From contig CANJDA010000002.1 of NCBI GenBank assembly GCA_947472705.1, positions 1 to 35,596 of the forward strand: 35,596 bases of DNA, written 5' to 3'. Of the stretch, positions 24,023 to 32,817 are shown in pieces. The notes under the pieces are model-generated. The model did not search any database. It had not been told where the DNA came from and saw only the letters and a program-made list of their open reading frames with translations. The DNA is from Flavobacteriaceae bacterium. GTDB taxonomy: Bacteria; Bacteroidota; Bacteroidia; Flavobacteriales; Flavobacteriaceae. How positions within the stretch are numbered: position 1 is the first letter of the stretch; every line of letters starts with the position of its first letter. The position numbers were made by a program, and so were the translations under genes.

Positions 24023-25318
24023 ATGAAGAATTTAGTAGCAGAATTGCAATGGCGTGGGTTGGTTCACGATATTATGCCCGGAACTGAAGAGCAACTTTTA
24101 AAGGAAATGACCACTACTTATATTGGGTTTGACCCAACGAGTGATTCGTTACATATTGGGAGTTTGGTGCCGATTATTTTGTTGGTGCACATAGAGAGAT
24201 TTGGTCACAAACCTATTGCTTTGGTGGGAGGTGCTACTGGAATGATAGGTGATCCTTCGGGGAAATCGGATGAAAGAAACTTGCTTGATGAAGCGACTTT
24301 AGAGAAAAATGTAGCTGGAATTAAAGCGGTATTGTCTCGATTTTTAGATTTCAATTCGACTGCAGCTAATGCTCCAATTTTAGTGAACAATTATGATTGG
24401 ATGAAAGATTTCTCGTTTATCAATTTTGCTCGTGACGTGGGGAAACGTATTACGGTGAACTATATGATGGCGAAGGATTCGGTGAAGAAACGTTTGAGTG
24501 GAGAAGGCGGAGAAGGGATGAGTTTTACTGAGTTTACCTATCAATTAATTCAAGGTTACGATTTTCATCATTTGTATAAAACGCATCACTGTTTGTTGCA
24601 AATGGGAGGCAGTGACCAATGGGGAAATATTACCACAGGAACCGAATTGGTTCGCAGAATGAATGGCGAAGGTGCTAAAGCGTTTGCGATGACTTGTCCG
24701 TTGATTACTAAAGCAGATGGTTCTAAATTTGGGAAGTCAGAAGGAGGCAATGTTTGGTTGACTGCAGATAAGACTTCGGTTTATAAATTTTACCAATTTT
24801 GGTTGAATACTACAGATGTGGATGCTGAGAAATACATAAAGATTTTCACTTTTTTAGATAAAGATACTATTGACTCTTTGATTACTGAGCATCAAACAGC
24901 ACCTCATTTACGTGTGTTGCAAAAAAGATTAGCGGAAGAGATTACCACTTTTGTACACGGAAAAGAAGAGTTGGAAAAAGCGGTATTTGCTTCGGGGGCT
25001 TTCTTTAGTCCTACTATGGATGATTTAAAGAAGCTGGATACAAAGACTTTCTTAGAAGTTTTTGAAGGGGTTCCTCAAGCGGAAATACAGATGGCTGATC
25101 TTGAAAATGGTTTAGATATGATAGCGGCACTTTCGGCTCAGACAGGATTTTTGGCGTCTAATAGTGATGCCCGTCGTGAGTTGCAACAGAATTCAATTTC
25201 ATTGAATAAAGAAAAAGTGGCTGCTGATTATAGTATTACAACTAAAGACTTGATTAATAATCAGTTTTTGATGTTGCAAAAAGGGAAGAAGAATTATTAT
25301 TTGATAAAGGTTATATAA
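24023..25318 (+). CDS. tyrS: Tyrosyl-tRNA synthetase
   Basis: Class I synthetase that charges tRNA-Tyr. The 431-residue product has the TyrRS YIGFDPTSDSLHIGSLVP block (HIGH motif as HIGS). It also has GGATGMIGDPSGKSDER, YQLIQGYDFHHLY, the tyrosine-site block GGSDQWGNITTG, and the KMSKS equivalent KFGKS at about residues 235-239. The C-terminal S4-like RNA-binding domain (NSISLNKEKVAADYSITTKD) is complete. The start is the ATG 20 bases after a canonical -7 box. The 3' end overlaps the convergent LuxE-like gene by 8 bases. Confidence 0.98.
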   Translation: MKNLVAELQWRGLVHDIMPGTEEQLLKEMTTTYIGFDPTSDSLHIGSLVPIILLVHIERFGHKPIALVGGATGMIGDPSGKSDERNLLDEATLEKNVAGIKAVLSRFLDFNSTAANAPILVNNYDWMKDFSFINFARDVGKRITVNYMMAKDSVKKRLSGEGGEGMSFTEFTYQLIQGYDFHHLYKTHHCLLQMGGSDQWGNITTGTELVRRMNGEGAKAFAMTCPLITKADGSKFGKSEGGNVWLTADKTSVYKFYQFWLNTTDVDAEKYIKIFTFLDKDTIDSLITEHQTAPHLRVLQKRLAEEITTFVHGKEELEKAVFASGAFFSPTMDDLKKLDTKTFLEVFEGVPQAEIQMADLENGLDMIAALSAQTGFLASNSDARRELQQNSISLNKEKVAADYSITTKDLINNQFLMLQKGKKNYYLIKVI

Positions 25319-26291
25319 CCATCAGGTTACAACCTCGTATATCAGAATTATCAAAACGTCCCAATACTTCGAAAGAGTTGTTGGGATTTTTTTTACCCAA
25401 ATCTTGTGTGGCGATGAAGGAACAGGAGTTGATATTAGCTAAATCAATTACATTGATACCACCAGTTTTTCCATAATCAACATAAGTCAATGCATCTTCG
25501 GGGTCGCGAATGAGAATTTGCATCCAAGACGGGCATTCAAAAATGCCATTGCCGAGGGAGTAGGCTTGTGAAAGTAATTCAGTCATTCCATATTCGGAAT
25601 GAATGCTGGAAACACCAAAACCTTTACAAAGAATATTGTGTAATTCCTCACGGATGATTTCTTTGCGTTTGCCTTTCATACCTCCGGTTTCCATGATGAT
25701 GGTATTTTTGAGTTGGAAGTTTTGTCTCTCTATCAAATCTAATAAAGCATAGGTTACACCAATAAGGATTACATTTTGGCCTGAGTTATCCAGTTCAATT
25801 AGCTTTAAAATTAACTCATCATAGTTGTTTAGGTAAAAACCGCTGTGCTCGTTATTGGACAATTGAATCAAATCTTTCACCATATAAATCAAAGATGAGC
25901 CACTGCGCTCTAAATAGGATGGAAGCAAGGCTAAGATAGCATAATCTTCTATGTTTCCGTAGAATGCAGAAAAAGCTTTGCGATAACTTTGTTCGTAAAG
26001 AGAAATGTCAGTTACCAAGTGTTTGCTGGTAATTATTCCGGTAGTACCACTGCTGGTAAATGTTTCTTGAATGAGATTATCATTGGAAACTACTTCATGG
26101 CTTTTGAAAAATTGTATTGGTAGAAACGGAATTTCTTTAAGTAATTTAACGGATTGTTTTTCAACATTCAAGAAATCACAAAACTCTTGATACACTAAGT
26201 TGTTTTCGTATTGGTAACGAAAGACTTTGAGCGCCATTTTTTCAAATTGCTTTTGGGATGAAATGGTGAATATGTCTTGTGGGTTTATCAA
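25311..26291 (-). CDS. LuxE-like acyl-protein synthetase
   Basis: A 326-residue protein of the LuxE acyl-protein synthetase group within the ANL (AMP-forming) superfamily. It activates an acyl group with ATP and may carry it on a cysteine. Visible are LKEIPFLPIQFFKSHEV, the ATP-binding loop TFTSSGTTGIITSKH, METGGMKGKRKEIIREEL, and HSEYGMTELLSQAY. A Cys five positions before the last residue (RGCNLMVI) may match the acyl-acceptor Cys near the LuxE C-terminus. No luxC or luxD is present, so bioluminescence is not implied. The start is a TTG: family-like residues begin there, no ATG lies upstream in frame, and a TACTTTTG box is about 18 bases away. The next ATG is at 26237. Confidence 0.85.
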   Translation of the reverse strand: MINPQDIFTISSQKQFEKMALKVFRYQYENNLVYQEFCDFLNVEKQSVKLLKEIPFLPIQFFKSHEVVSNDNLIQETFTSSGTTGIITSKHLVTDISLYEQSYRKAFSAFYGNIEDYAILALLPSYLERSGSSLIYMVKDLIQLSNNEHSGFYLNNYDELILKLIELDNSGQNVILIGVTYALLDLIERQNFQLKNTIIMETGGMKGKRKEIIREELHNILCKGFGVSSIHSEYGMTELLSQAYSLGNGIFECPSWMQILIRDPEDALTYVDYGKTGGINVIDLANINSCSFIATQDLGKKNPNNSFEVLGRFDNSDIRGCNLMVI

Positions 26292-26308
26292 GAAGAATGT
26301 TTTTTTGG

Positions 26309-26316
26309 CAAAAGTA
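26309..26316 (-). promoter_or_regulatory. -7 promoter box of the LuxE-like gene
   Basis: The minus strand reads TACTTTTG, an exact TAnnTTTG match about 18 bases before the TTG start. It supports that start. Confidence 0.55.
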
Positions 26317-26324
26317 AGGAAAAT

Positions 26325-26354
26325 AAAAAGCCCTAACTTTCGTCAGGGCTTTTT
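26325..26354 (-). terminator. Terminator of the large T9SS cargo gene
   Basis: A stem AAAAAGCCCT/AGGGCTTTTT extended inward with one mismatch, followed on the minus strand by TATTTT. It lies 18 bases after the stop at 26373. Confidence 0.85.
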
Positions 26355-26372
26355 GATATAGAAAATATTTGA

Positions 26373-28112
26373 TTATTTGATAACCAATTTACGAGTAGCT
26401 GTTTTACCTTCTTCGGTAATTTTTACTACATAAACGCCACCTCTTAATGCACTTACGTTGATAGCATTATCAGCAGTGGTAGTGTTTAAAACTTGTTTGC
26501 CTAATACGTCATAAACCGTTACTGTTTTAGTAGCGTTAGCTGCTGTTTCAATGAATAAAATTCCGTTTGATACTGGGTTAGGGTATACTTTTAAACCATT
26601 GATGCTATTTTGAGCTACTGCTAATAAACCACCAATAGAATCAGCAACTCTTAATTCGTCAAAGATAATGGTTGGAGTAGAAGTATTTCCATCTTGTCTT
26701 AGTATAAAACCACCTAAGTCAGTAATAGGCGCAGTAGGTGTTATTGTTAACGTAGGTGTAGTAGCAGAAGTTAATGTTGCTAAATCAGGATTAATCCATG
26801 CATTTAAGGTATTAGCTGTAAAGTCATAACCCATAACCACAAAAACAATATCTCCTGGGTTTCTTAAAGTAGCATCATAATTTGTAGTAGTGTTTGCTGT
26901 GTCAAGACCTAATTGATATTGACCTGATGCAACTTTTGAAAAAAGTCTTGCTTTATATCCTTTTGCAGGATCAGTTAATCCGGCAAAATAGGTTTCTCCT
27001 GTTGGAGCATTTGTAACGTCTGAAATATTGATTATAAAAGAAGCATAAATTGCTCCAGAAGTTGTAGTTGTAAATGGAGTAAAACAATCAATTCCTGAGC
27101 CAGTAAATGTTACTGAATTATCAACTGAAGTAAATCCAGGATAAGTTAAACTTCCTGCTGCTCCAACAATGTCGTCACCAGAATTTACGTTAGTCCATTT
27201 TTGTTGTGAACCTAATGATGCTCCAACAGCATATGGGAAAGATTCACTATATGGTAAAGTATTAATAGATTTACATTCAGGAGAATTTGCAGTTGCTTGA
27301 TAAGAACAAATTCCACTAACTACGTTAACAGTAAGATTTGTTGACTCAGTAACACCAGAAATCACAATGTTTCCTGCTGCAACAGTACCAGGGTTATCTC
27401 CACCAACAGTTCCTGAAGAAGGTGTAATAGTATAGCTTCCTGAACCACCTCCAGTATAAGGAATGGTAGTTGTATATGTATCAAGACCTGAAGTAGATGC
27501 ATCACATAGAGTGGTTGCTACTCCTAAGACTAAAGTACATGATGCGTTTACATTACTAACTTTAATATCGTCAACTCTAAGTTGAGGAGCGTTTGTAGTT
27601 GCTGTAGATGGATTTGTTAATCGTAAAGATAATGTGGTAGAGGAAGGAATTTGTCCACCGGCTACTGTAACTAAATTCCAACTTCCATTAGTGTTATCCG
27701 TGAAAGTAATTGGAGACCAGTTCGTTCCATCTGTACTTTTTTCAACTACTAAAGCAACACTAGCGGCGCTACTTTTTAAATAACCAAAAGATAATTGAAG
27801 ATTTGCACTAGTATAAGCAGAGGTGTCAATGCCATCTATTTGAAATACTTGGCCAACTCCTGTTGTTACACTGATAAACAAGTGTGAACCACCTGATGCG
27901 CCATTATATCCGGTTGAAAGAGTACCACTAGATCTAACTGAACTAGTTCCTGTGTAAGTGATTGGTGTAGTATTTTGAAATCCAGTGTACACCGTTACCA
28001 GAGGGTAAGGACTTGCCGAGGGAGCAATGGTACCAAAATTTTCAGAATAGACAGTTTGTCCAAAAGACGCACAACTAACTACCAATAATAATAAAGAGTA
28101 AATTTTTTTCAT
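26373..28112 (-). CDS. Secreted protein with type IX secretion (type A) sorting domain
   Basis: A 579-residue extracellular or surface protein. A signal peptide (MKKIYSLLLLVVSCASFGQ) leads to a first beta-sandwich region (~20-190: SENFGTIAPSASPYPLVTVY, then VDDIKVSN). A Ser/Thr/Gly-rich linker (~190-275) follows. A second jelly-roll region (~280-495) contains LPYSESFPYAVGASLGSQ, ETYFAGLTDPAKGYKARLF and IIFDELRVAD. The last ~73 residues are a T9SS type A sorting domain (LKVYPNPVSNG, VYDVLGKQVL, LRGGVYVVKITEEGKTATRK). No catalytic motif is visible, so adhesion or glycan binding is the best guess. It has its own -7 box and terminator. Confidence 0.92.
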   Translation of the reverse strand: MKKIYSLLLLVVSCASFGQTVYSENFGTIAPSASPYPLVTVYTGFQNTTPITYTGTSSVRSSGTLSTGYNGASGGSHLFISVTTGVGQVFQIDGIDTSAYTSANLQLSFGYLKSSAASVALVVEKSTDGTNWSPITFTDNTNGSWNLVTVAGGQIPSSTTLSLRLTNPSTATTNAPQLRVDDIKVSNVNASCTLVLGVATTLCDASTSGLDTYTTTIPYTGGGSGSYTITPSSGTVGGDNPGTVAAGNIVISGVTESTNLTVNVVSGICSYQATANSPECKSINTLPYSESFPYAVGASLGSQQKWTNVNSGDDIVGAAGSLTYPGFTSVDNSVTFTGSGIDCFTPFTTTTSGAIYASFIINISDVTNAPTGETYFAGLTDPAKGYKARLFSKVASGQYQLGLDTANTTTNYDATLRNPGDIVFVVMGYDFTANTLNAWINPDLATLTSATTPTLTITPTAPITDLGGFILRQDGNTSTPTIIFDELRVADSIGGLLAVAQNSINGLKVYPNPVSNGILFIETAANATKTVTVYDVLGKQVLNTTTADNAINVSALRGGVYVVKITEEGKTATRKLVIK

Positions 28113-28134
28113 TTTTTTAAATTTAATTAGCCTA

Positions 28135-28142
28135 CAAATATA
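28135..28142 (-). promoter_or_regulatory. -7 promoter box of the large T9SS cargo gene
   Basis: The minus strand reads TATATTTG, an exact TAnnTTTG match 23 bases before the ATG. Confidence 0.65.
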
Positions 28143-28217
28143 ATCACAAAAATTTGTTTGCAGAAAAAAAGAATGAAAAAAAATGTTTAAATAAAAGTAA
28201 ATTAACTAAAAGTACAA

Positions 28218-28532
28218 CTATCTGACAATTAGTTTTCTAGTGGCAGTAGCATCACCTTCGGTGATTTTGATAATATAGACACCAGGAGGAATGGAAGTAA
28301 TGTTAAGTTCTCTAGAAGAAACAGTCGTTTGCATTACTTTTTTGCCTAATACATCAAAGATTAAAATGTCTTTATCTAGATTGGTTTTGGAAGTGATGTA
28401 TATTTTACCATTACTTACAGGGTTTGGGTAAAAACCTAACGCATCATTTCCTGTTTGTCTTCCCTCTTGAGCTTGAGCAGAAAAGGAGAACATACATAAA
28501 AATAAAGCAATATAGAAGTAGTTTTTAGCCAT
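28218..28532 (-). CDS. Minimal T9SS protein: signal peptide plus sorting domain only
   Basis: A 104-residue protein with a signal peptide (MAKNYFYIALFLCMFSFSAQAQ), a spacer of about ten residues (EGRQTGNDAL), and then a complete type A T9SS sorting domain (GFYPNPVSNGKIYI, IFDVLGKKVMQTT, PPGVYIIKITEGDATATRKL). There is no cargo domain. Its sorting domain aligns without gaps to that of the neighbouring large cargo protein, with 34 of 73 residues identical. The frame extends to 28580, but a TATATTTG box at 28552-28559 lies inside that extension; the ATG at 28532 leaves a sensible leader, and 28541 is an alternative. It could be a truncated cargo gene, a decoy or adaptor for the secretion machine, or a small surface protein. 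Confidence 0.85.
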   Translation of the reverse strand: MAKNYFYIALFLCMFSFSAQAQEGRQTGNDALGFYPNPVSNGKIYITSKTNLDKDILIFDVLGKKVMQTTVSSRELNITSIPPGVYIIKITEGDATATRKLIVR

Positions 28533-28551
28533 GACATTCATTTGGTTGTTA

Positions 28552-28559
28552 CAAATATA
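28552..28559 (-). promoter_or_regulatory. -7 promoter box of the minimal T9SS gene
   Basis: The minus strand reads TATATTTG, an exact TAnnTTTG match 20 bases before the chosen ATG. It suggests that this tiny gene is independently expressed and is not debris. Confidence 0.65.
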
Positions 28560-28585
28560 TAAAAATATTTCAAATACCATACCAA

Positions 28586-28618
28586 AAAAAACACCTCTAA
28601 TTTTTAGAGGTGTTTTTT
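28586..28618 (-). terminator. Terminator of the TonB receptor-lipoprotein unit
   Basis: A perfect 15-bp stem AAAAAACACCTCTAA/TTAGAGGTGTTTTTT with a 3-base loop and a T run on the minus strand, 25 bases after the lipoprotein stop. Confidence 0.92.
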
Positions 28619-28642
28619 GATGGTAATATATAGGTGGTTTGA

Positions 28643-29833
28643 CTATTGAATAAGATTCACACTACCCACAGTTGCCCAAGCTCCAGTAGTTAATAAAGCT
28701 CCAGTAGCCGTTGTACTTGTAGAATATTGCCCTGTAGGGAAACTAATACTAAAAGAAGCATTTAAAGGGGCCCCAATTTCGTTGTCAGTATTAGTAAATG
28801 TAATATTGGTTAATTTAATTTTTGAACCATTTACTTGATTATTATTGGTAGTAACATCTTGAATTTTAACCACATTAGCTGGATATACTACTGAACCTTC
28901 AGTATAATTTTTATACCCATCAATAATAATGTTACTAAAATCACCATTGCCTTCTTTTTTGAATTGGAATGCATCCACTTGAACATCACCCACTACTTCT
29001 GGTGTACAACCTGTTGCTCTTTTCAAAGTGATGTTTGTTACTTTTGGCCAATAACCATTATTTTGACCTGAGGCTTCGATTTCCATTCCGTAGTTACCTT
29101 TAGTTACTTGATATCCGTACCAATTAGAATTGTTTTGTCCTTGCCAACCATCTTGCCAGTCAAAGGCATCATCGTAATTTCCATAAGAAATAGCATTAGT
29201 CATACTAACTGTTCCCCCAAAAAACTCATAGCCATCATCAGCACCTTTATAAGAAACCAAGTGGTCTAAGATTGTTTCAGAACCACAAGAGTAAAAAGTA
29301 AACCCATTGTTTTCTTTTGTTCCGTCTGCCAATTTGGATCCGGCATATTCAACACGTACATACTTCAATGAACCACCATTATGTAATGGATTGTTACCGC
29401 CATATTGCTGTACATTTCCATCTTCAGACATCAAAGAGGTTAAGCCTCCTGCACCATGTATAGGAGCATCACCGTACATAATAATTCCACCCCATGAACC
29501 AGGAATTCCAGAAGCTTCAGTAAAGATAACTGGTTGTGAAGAAGTGCCATTTACAATTAATTTTCCGCCGTTTAATACCACTAGAGCATTATCACCAGTA
29601 GTTTTGTTACAAGTAATGGTTGAACCTGCTTCGAAAGTTAATGTAACTCCAGCAGCTACTTTTACAATGCCTTTTAAAGTATAATTTCCGAATTCGAAAG
29701 TTTTGTTTTCTAAATATGTTCCTGAAATTTCTCCTGTTGCAGGTTGAATTACATTAATGGTGTCGTTGTCACTTATTGTACAACTCGTAAATGCGGTGCT
29801 TAAAAGAATAAGACTTAATACTATTTTTTTCAT
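28643..29833 (-). CDS. Lipoprotein with right-handed beta-helix-like repeats, partner of the TonB receptor
   Basis: A 396-residue predicted lipoprotein. The signal peptide ends in a lipobox-like AFTSC (Cys about residue 18). The body has beta-helix character: ITCNKTTGDNALVVLNGGKL, the recurring Gly-Trp-Gly-Gly-Ile pattern seen in parallel beta-helices (GSWGGIIMYGDAPIHGAGG), SLKYVRVEYAGSK and DHLVSYKGADDGYEFFGG. It is unusually rich in Asn, Gly and Trp/Tyr, as glycan- or ligand-binding surface proteins often are. There is no T9SS domain. It lies 46 bases after the receptor gene with no intervening -7 box, so I infer a receptor-lipoprotein pair analogous to SusC/SusD, though it is not SusD-like in sequence. 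Ligand unknown. Confidence 0.85.
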   Translation of the reverse strand: MKKIVLSLILLSTAFTSCTISDNDTINVIQPATGEISGTYLENKTFEFGNYTLKGIVKVAAGVTLTFEAGSTITCNKTTGDNALVVLNGGKLIVNGTSSQPVIFTEASGIPGSWGGIIMYGDAPIHGAGGLTSLMSEDGNVQQYGGNNPLHNGGSLKYVRVEYAGSKLADGTKENNGFTFYSCGSETILDHLVSYKGADDGYEFFGGTVSMTNAISYGNYDDAFDWQDGWQGQNNSNWYGYQVTKGNYGMEIEASGQNNGYWPKVTNITLKRATGCTPEVVGDVQVDAFQFKKEGNGDFSNIIIDGYKNYTEGSVVYPANVVKIQDVTTNNNQVNGSKIKLTNITFTNTDNEIGAPLNASFSISFPTGQYSTSTTATGALLTTGAWATVGSVNLIQ

Positions 29834-29879
29834 TTTATATTTTTTTAATTTGTTTTAAAATTTATTTGTTGTTTTTAGT

Positions 29880-32627
29880 TTAGAAAGTGTAAGATAAACT
29901 CATTGAAAAACCAACCCCTTTTTTGTATGACTCAATTGTACGTGAATCGGCATCAAATGTTATTAAACTAGTGTTATTATTGGTCCCTAATTCATATTTA
30001 CGGGTAGGGTTTAAAATGTTATTTACTCCAAATTTGAAGGCATATTTCTCTGAAATTTTACTATTCCAAACAAAATCAAATTGTTGGAAAGGCAATTCAT
30101 ATATGTGATCATAACCAACTGACCCTACACTATAAATTCGTTTTCCGAAAACACCGTAAACTAATGAAACTGTGTTATTCCATTTTTCGCTAAAATCAAA
30201 TTGGTATTTCAAATCGGAGTTGATTAACCATTTAGAAGCACCTTGAAGTTCTCTGTTTTTATGAGTTTCGGCATCAGAACTTGCAGTAACTCTAGAATCC
30301 ATTAAAGAAGTATTAAATCCTAAAGTGAAACGGGTTAAGTTTTTGTTTAATCGTGCTAAATCTAAAATCCCTTCTATTTCAATTCCGTATAAATCTGCTT
30401 TATCAGAATTTAAAAAAGTTGTAATAAAGCCACTTGCTTCTCCTCTAAAAGTTCTTTCAATTGGATTATCAAGGTGTTTTACAAAAGCGCCTACCACAAA
30501 AAGTTCGTTTTTGGTTGGGAAAAACTCATATTTTAAATCAGTATTAATATTATCGCTATTAACTAAGCTCTCATTTCCTTGAATGATTGTTCCATCACCA
30601 TTTATATATGAAATAGGAATAATCTCCATAATTACTGGTTTGGTGTAGTTTTTTGAAGCAGCAAAACGAATATTGGCTTTTTCAGTAGCGGCATATTTAA
30701 CATTTATAGATGGCAATAAATAATCTTTATCAGATTTTAATTTTTGGAAAGGATCTGAGAAACTTCCTAACAAGCGGTAACGAATATCTCGGTTGAATTT
30801 TTCAAAACGTAGTCCTCCGTTTACCTCCCATTTTTCTCCAAATTTCAACAACAAATTGGCATAAGCAGAGTTACTGTTGTCTACCATTTTCACTTTGTAA
30901 TTTGAATTTGAACTTTCTGAATAAGTAAATACTCCGTTTACTAAATCCGTATCGATTTGTTCGTCAAGAGTATTTATAGGTTGAGTAAAAGTGCTGTTTC
31001 CACTAGTTTTGATAAAACGATAAGAGGTTTTAGTATAGCCTCCGTTTCCGTTATATCCAACTGCTAAATTGTTTTGTTTTTTTCCGAATTTCAAATTGTA
31101 TTCTAAAAAGCCAGAAGCAAATACATCGCCCGAAACATCTAAGTATTGACGGATGAAATTATTTCCCCCATAACTTACTGTAACTTCATCGTTTTGCAAT
31201 GACCCTCTAAAAAATTTTCTATCTGGTTGTTGGTAAGCCGTTTTGGCCATTGAAATTCCACCTTTAATGGTTTGTGATTTATCTTCTTTAACATGCAAAT
31301 CACCTAATAACTGGGAATTTAAATAATCAGATTGATCTAATTGATTAGTTCTTACAATAACATTTTTATTGTCTAGATTATTGTCAAACGCACCCACTTG
31401 ATCTTGAATCAAATTATCGGTTGAACGCAAATAAAATGTGTTGGAAGTCAAACTAAATCGGTTTGCTTTATAACTTAAACTCAATAAGGTAGCTAATGAA
31501 GTTTTATAATGGCTTTCTGTTTTTATAGCATTCTTGTTGAAATTTCCATTAATACCAAATGTATTATCAGGGCCATTAATTCTCGTATAACTATTATCGG
31601 CATTTATAGATAACAAATAAGAGAAAGATTGGTCGTTTTTAAATTTAAATTTTTCCGAATGTAAAATACCAACGCTAGTGTTCAAAGGACTTTTTGTTTG
31701 ATCAACATCCCAACCTGATTTAAATGAATTTTGAGCTTGTGCCGTTGTAAGTTGTTGATTTGAAGGAACACTAGTTAATGCATTAGGCAAACTTCTGTCT
31801 CCGCCAGCTAAACCCAAAAACCCTTGTGTTGAATGAGCCTCTTTAGAAATTAAAAAAGAGCGTAAGTTATTGTCAGTAGTATAACCAACTCCAATAGTTA
31901 ATTTGGTCTGACTTGTAGTGTTTTTGGTAGTTGCTACATTAAAAGTTGCTCCTGCAAAATCACCAGAAATACTTGGATTAAAAGTTTTGTAAACATCTAT
32001 TACACTAACAATATCTGTAGAAAATAAATCCAACGGAATAATTTTTCTATAAGGATTGTTTGATGGTACTGCTAAATCATTTACCAATAAAGTATTGTAT
32101 CTGTCTTCTAGTCCACGAACAAAAATTCCTCTCGAACCTACTTTTGTAATTCCAGTAATTTTGGTTAAACCTTGTTCAACATTGCTCACCCCTTTTCTTG
32201 ACATTTCTTGGGCACCAATACTTTGTTTGATTTCCACTGCCTTTTTCTGTTCCAATAACAAAGCGGTTTCTTTTTCACGGTTAACTGTATTTTGAATCAC
32301 TACATCTTTCAATTGGTAACTCCCAGAGCCTAAAGCTTTATTAATGGTAACCGTTTCTCCGGCTTTAACATCAATCTTTTCTTCTATATTTTCATAACCC
32401 ACAAAACTAAACACTATGGTATAATTTCCAGGAGCTATGGTAATTGTGTATTTTCCTGTTTCATCTGTAGTAACTCCAATAGTTGTTCCTTTGATTACTA
32501 CATTGGCAAAAGGCAAAGGCTCATTATTTAAATCTTTATCTGTCAGTGTTCCTGTAATAGTTCCTTTGTTTTGGGCAAAACCAATAACATTTAGCAATAA
32601 AAGAGTAATGATTAATTTAAATTTCAT
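29880..32627 (-). CDS. TonB-dependent outer-membrane receptor
   Basis: A 915-residue outer-membrane transporter energised by TonB/ExbBD. The layout is a signal peptide (~1-18, ending GFAQ); a carboxypeptidase-D-like regulatory domain (~22-110, NEPLPFANVVIKGTTIGVTT, VFSFVGYENIEEKIDVKAGE); and a plug (~115-230, with IKQSIGAQEMSRKGVSNVEQ, RGIFVRGLEDRYNTLLVNDL, SGDFAGATFNVAT). A long beta-barrel follows, ending in the terminal aromatic of SMSLSYTF. It is the first gene of a unit with the beta-helix lipoprotein and is divergent from a PhoB/PhoR-like two-component system. By context I infer regulated uptake of a scarce nutrient, phosphate being one candidate; the substrate cannot be read from sequence. 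Confidence 0.93.
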   Translation of the reverse strand: MKFKLIITLLLLNVIGFAQNKGTITGTLTDKDLNNEPLPFANVVIKGTTIGVTTDETGKYTITIAPGNYTIVFSFVGYENIEEKIDVKAGETVTINKALGSGSYQLKDVVIQNTVNREKETALLLEQKKAVEIKQSIGAQEMSRKGVSNVEQGLTKITGITKVGSRGIFVRGLEDRYNTLLVNDLAVPSNNPYRKIIPLDLFSTDIVSVIDVYKTFNPSISGDFAGATFNVATTKNTTSQTKLTIGVGYTTDNNLRSFLISKEAHSTQGFLGLAGGDRSLPNALTSVPSNQQLTTAQAQNSFKSGWDVDQTKSPLNTSVGILHSEKFKFKNDQSFSYLLSINADNSYTRINGPDNTFGINGNFNKNAIKTESHYKTSLATLLSLSYKANRFSLTSNTFYLRSTDNLIQDQVGAFDNNLDNKNVIVRTNQLDQSDYLNSQLLGDLHVKEDKSQTIKGGISMAKTAYQQPDRKFFRGSLQNDEVTVSYGGNNFIRQYLDVSGDVFASGFLEYNLKFGKKQNNLAVGYNGNGGYTKTSYRFIKTSGNSTFTQPINTLDEQIDTDLVNGVFTYSESSNSNYKVKMVDNSNSAYANLLLKFGEKWEVNGGLRFEKFNRDIRYRLLGSFSDPFQKLKSDKDYLLPSINVKYAATEKANIRFAASKNYTKPVIMEIIPISYINGDGTIIQGNESLVNSDNINTDLKYEFFPTKNELFVVGAFVKHLDNPIERTFRGEASGFITTFLNSDKADLYGIEIEGILDLARLNKNLTRFTLGFNTSLMDSRVTASSDAETHKNRELQGASKWLINSDLKYQFDFSEKWNNTVSLVYGVFGKRIYSVGSVGYDHIYELPFQQFDFVWNSKISEKYAFKFGVNNILNPTRKYELGTNNNTSLITFDADSRTIESYKKGVGFSMSLSYTF

Positions 32628-32650
32628 TTCTGGTGTTTTTAATTTTGATG

Positions 32651-32658
32651 CAAAGAAA
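32651..32658 (-). promoter_or_regulatory. Possible -7 box of the TonB receptor gene
   Basis: The minus strand reads TTTCTTTG, 7 of 8 against TAnnTTTG, 24 bases before the ATG. A weaker box than at the housekeeping genes, as expected if an activator is needed. Confidence 0.4.
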
Positions 32659-32705
32659 CCACCGCAATGTAAAGGTCATGTTATTCCATTATTACCATTT
32701 TGTTT

Positions 32706-32748
32706 GTAAACTATTATCAAATTGTTAACACATTAAATTACGGTTAAC
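32706..32748. promoter_or_regulatory. Spaced GTWAAC repeats in the divergent control region
   Basis: GTAAAC at 32706, GTTAAC at 32724 and GTTAAC at 32743, with starts 18 and 19 bases apart, between the divergent receptor and response-regulator genes. Candidate operator sites for the adjacent regulator; the short motif in AT-rich DNA could also be chance. Confidence 0.3.
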
Positions 32749-32777
32749 TCCAATTTCTTTTTACCAATCATTTTGTA

Positions 32778-32785
32778 TTATCTTT
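32778..32785 (+). promoter_or_regulatory. Possible -7 box of the two-component system
   Basis: TATCTTTA, 7 of 8 against TAnnTTTG, 33 bases before the ATG at 32818. A TTG at 32773 that would give a longer reading lies upstream of this box. Confidence 0.4.
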
Positions 32786-32817
32786 ACCTTTACATCCACA
32801 AAATAATTTTGTCCGTT

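Noticed and set aside
25311..26291. Bioluminescence (lux) locus
   Set aside because: Only a LuxE-like gene is present; luxA, luxB, luxC and luxD are absent, and LuxE-like proteins occur widely in non-luminous Bacteroidota.
29307..29684. 125-codon plus-strand frame opposite the beta-helix lipoprotein
   Set aside because: An antisense shadow: Pro/Cys-rich with no recognisable domain, and the opposite strand has a signal peptide and clear family features.
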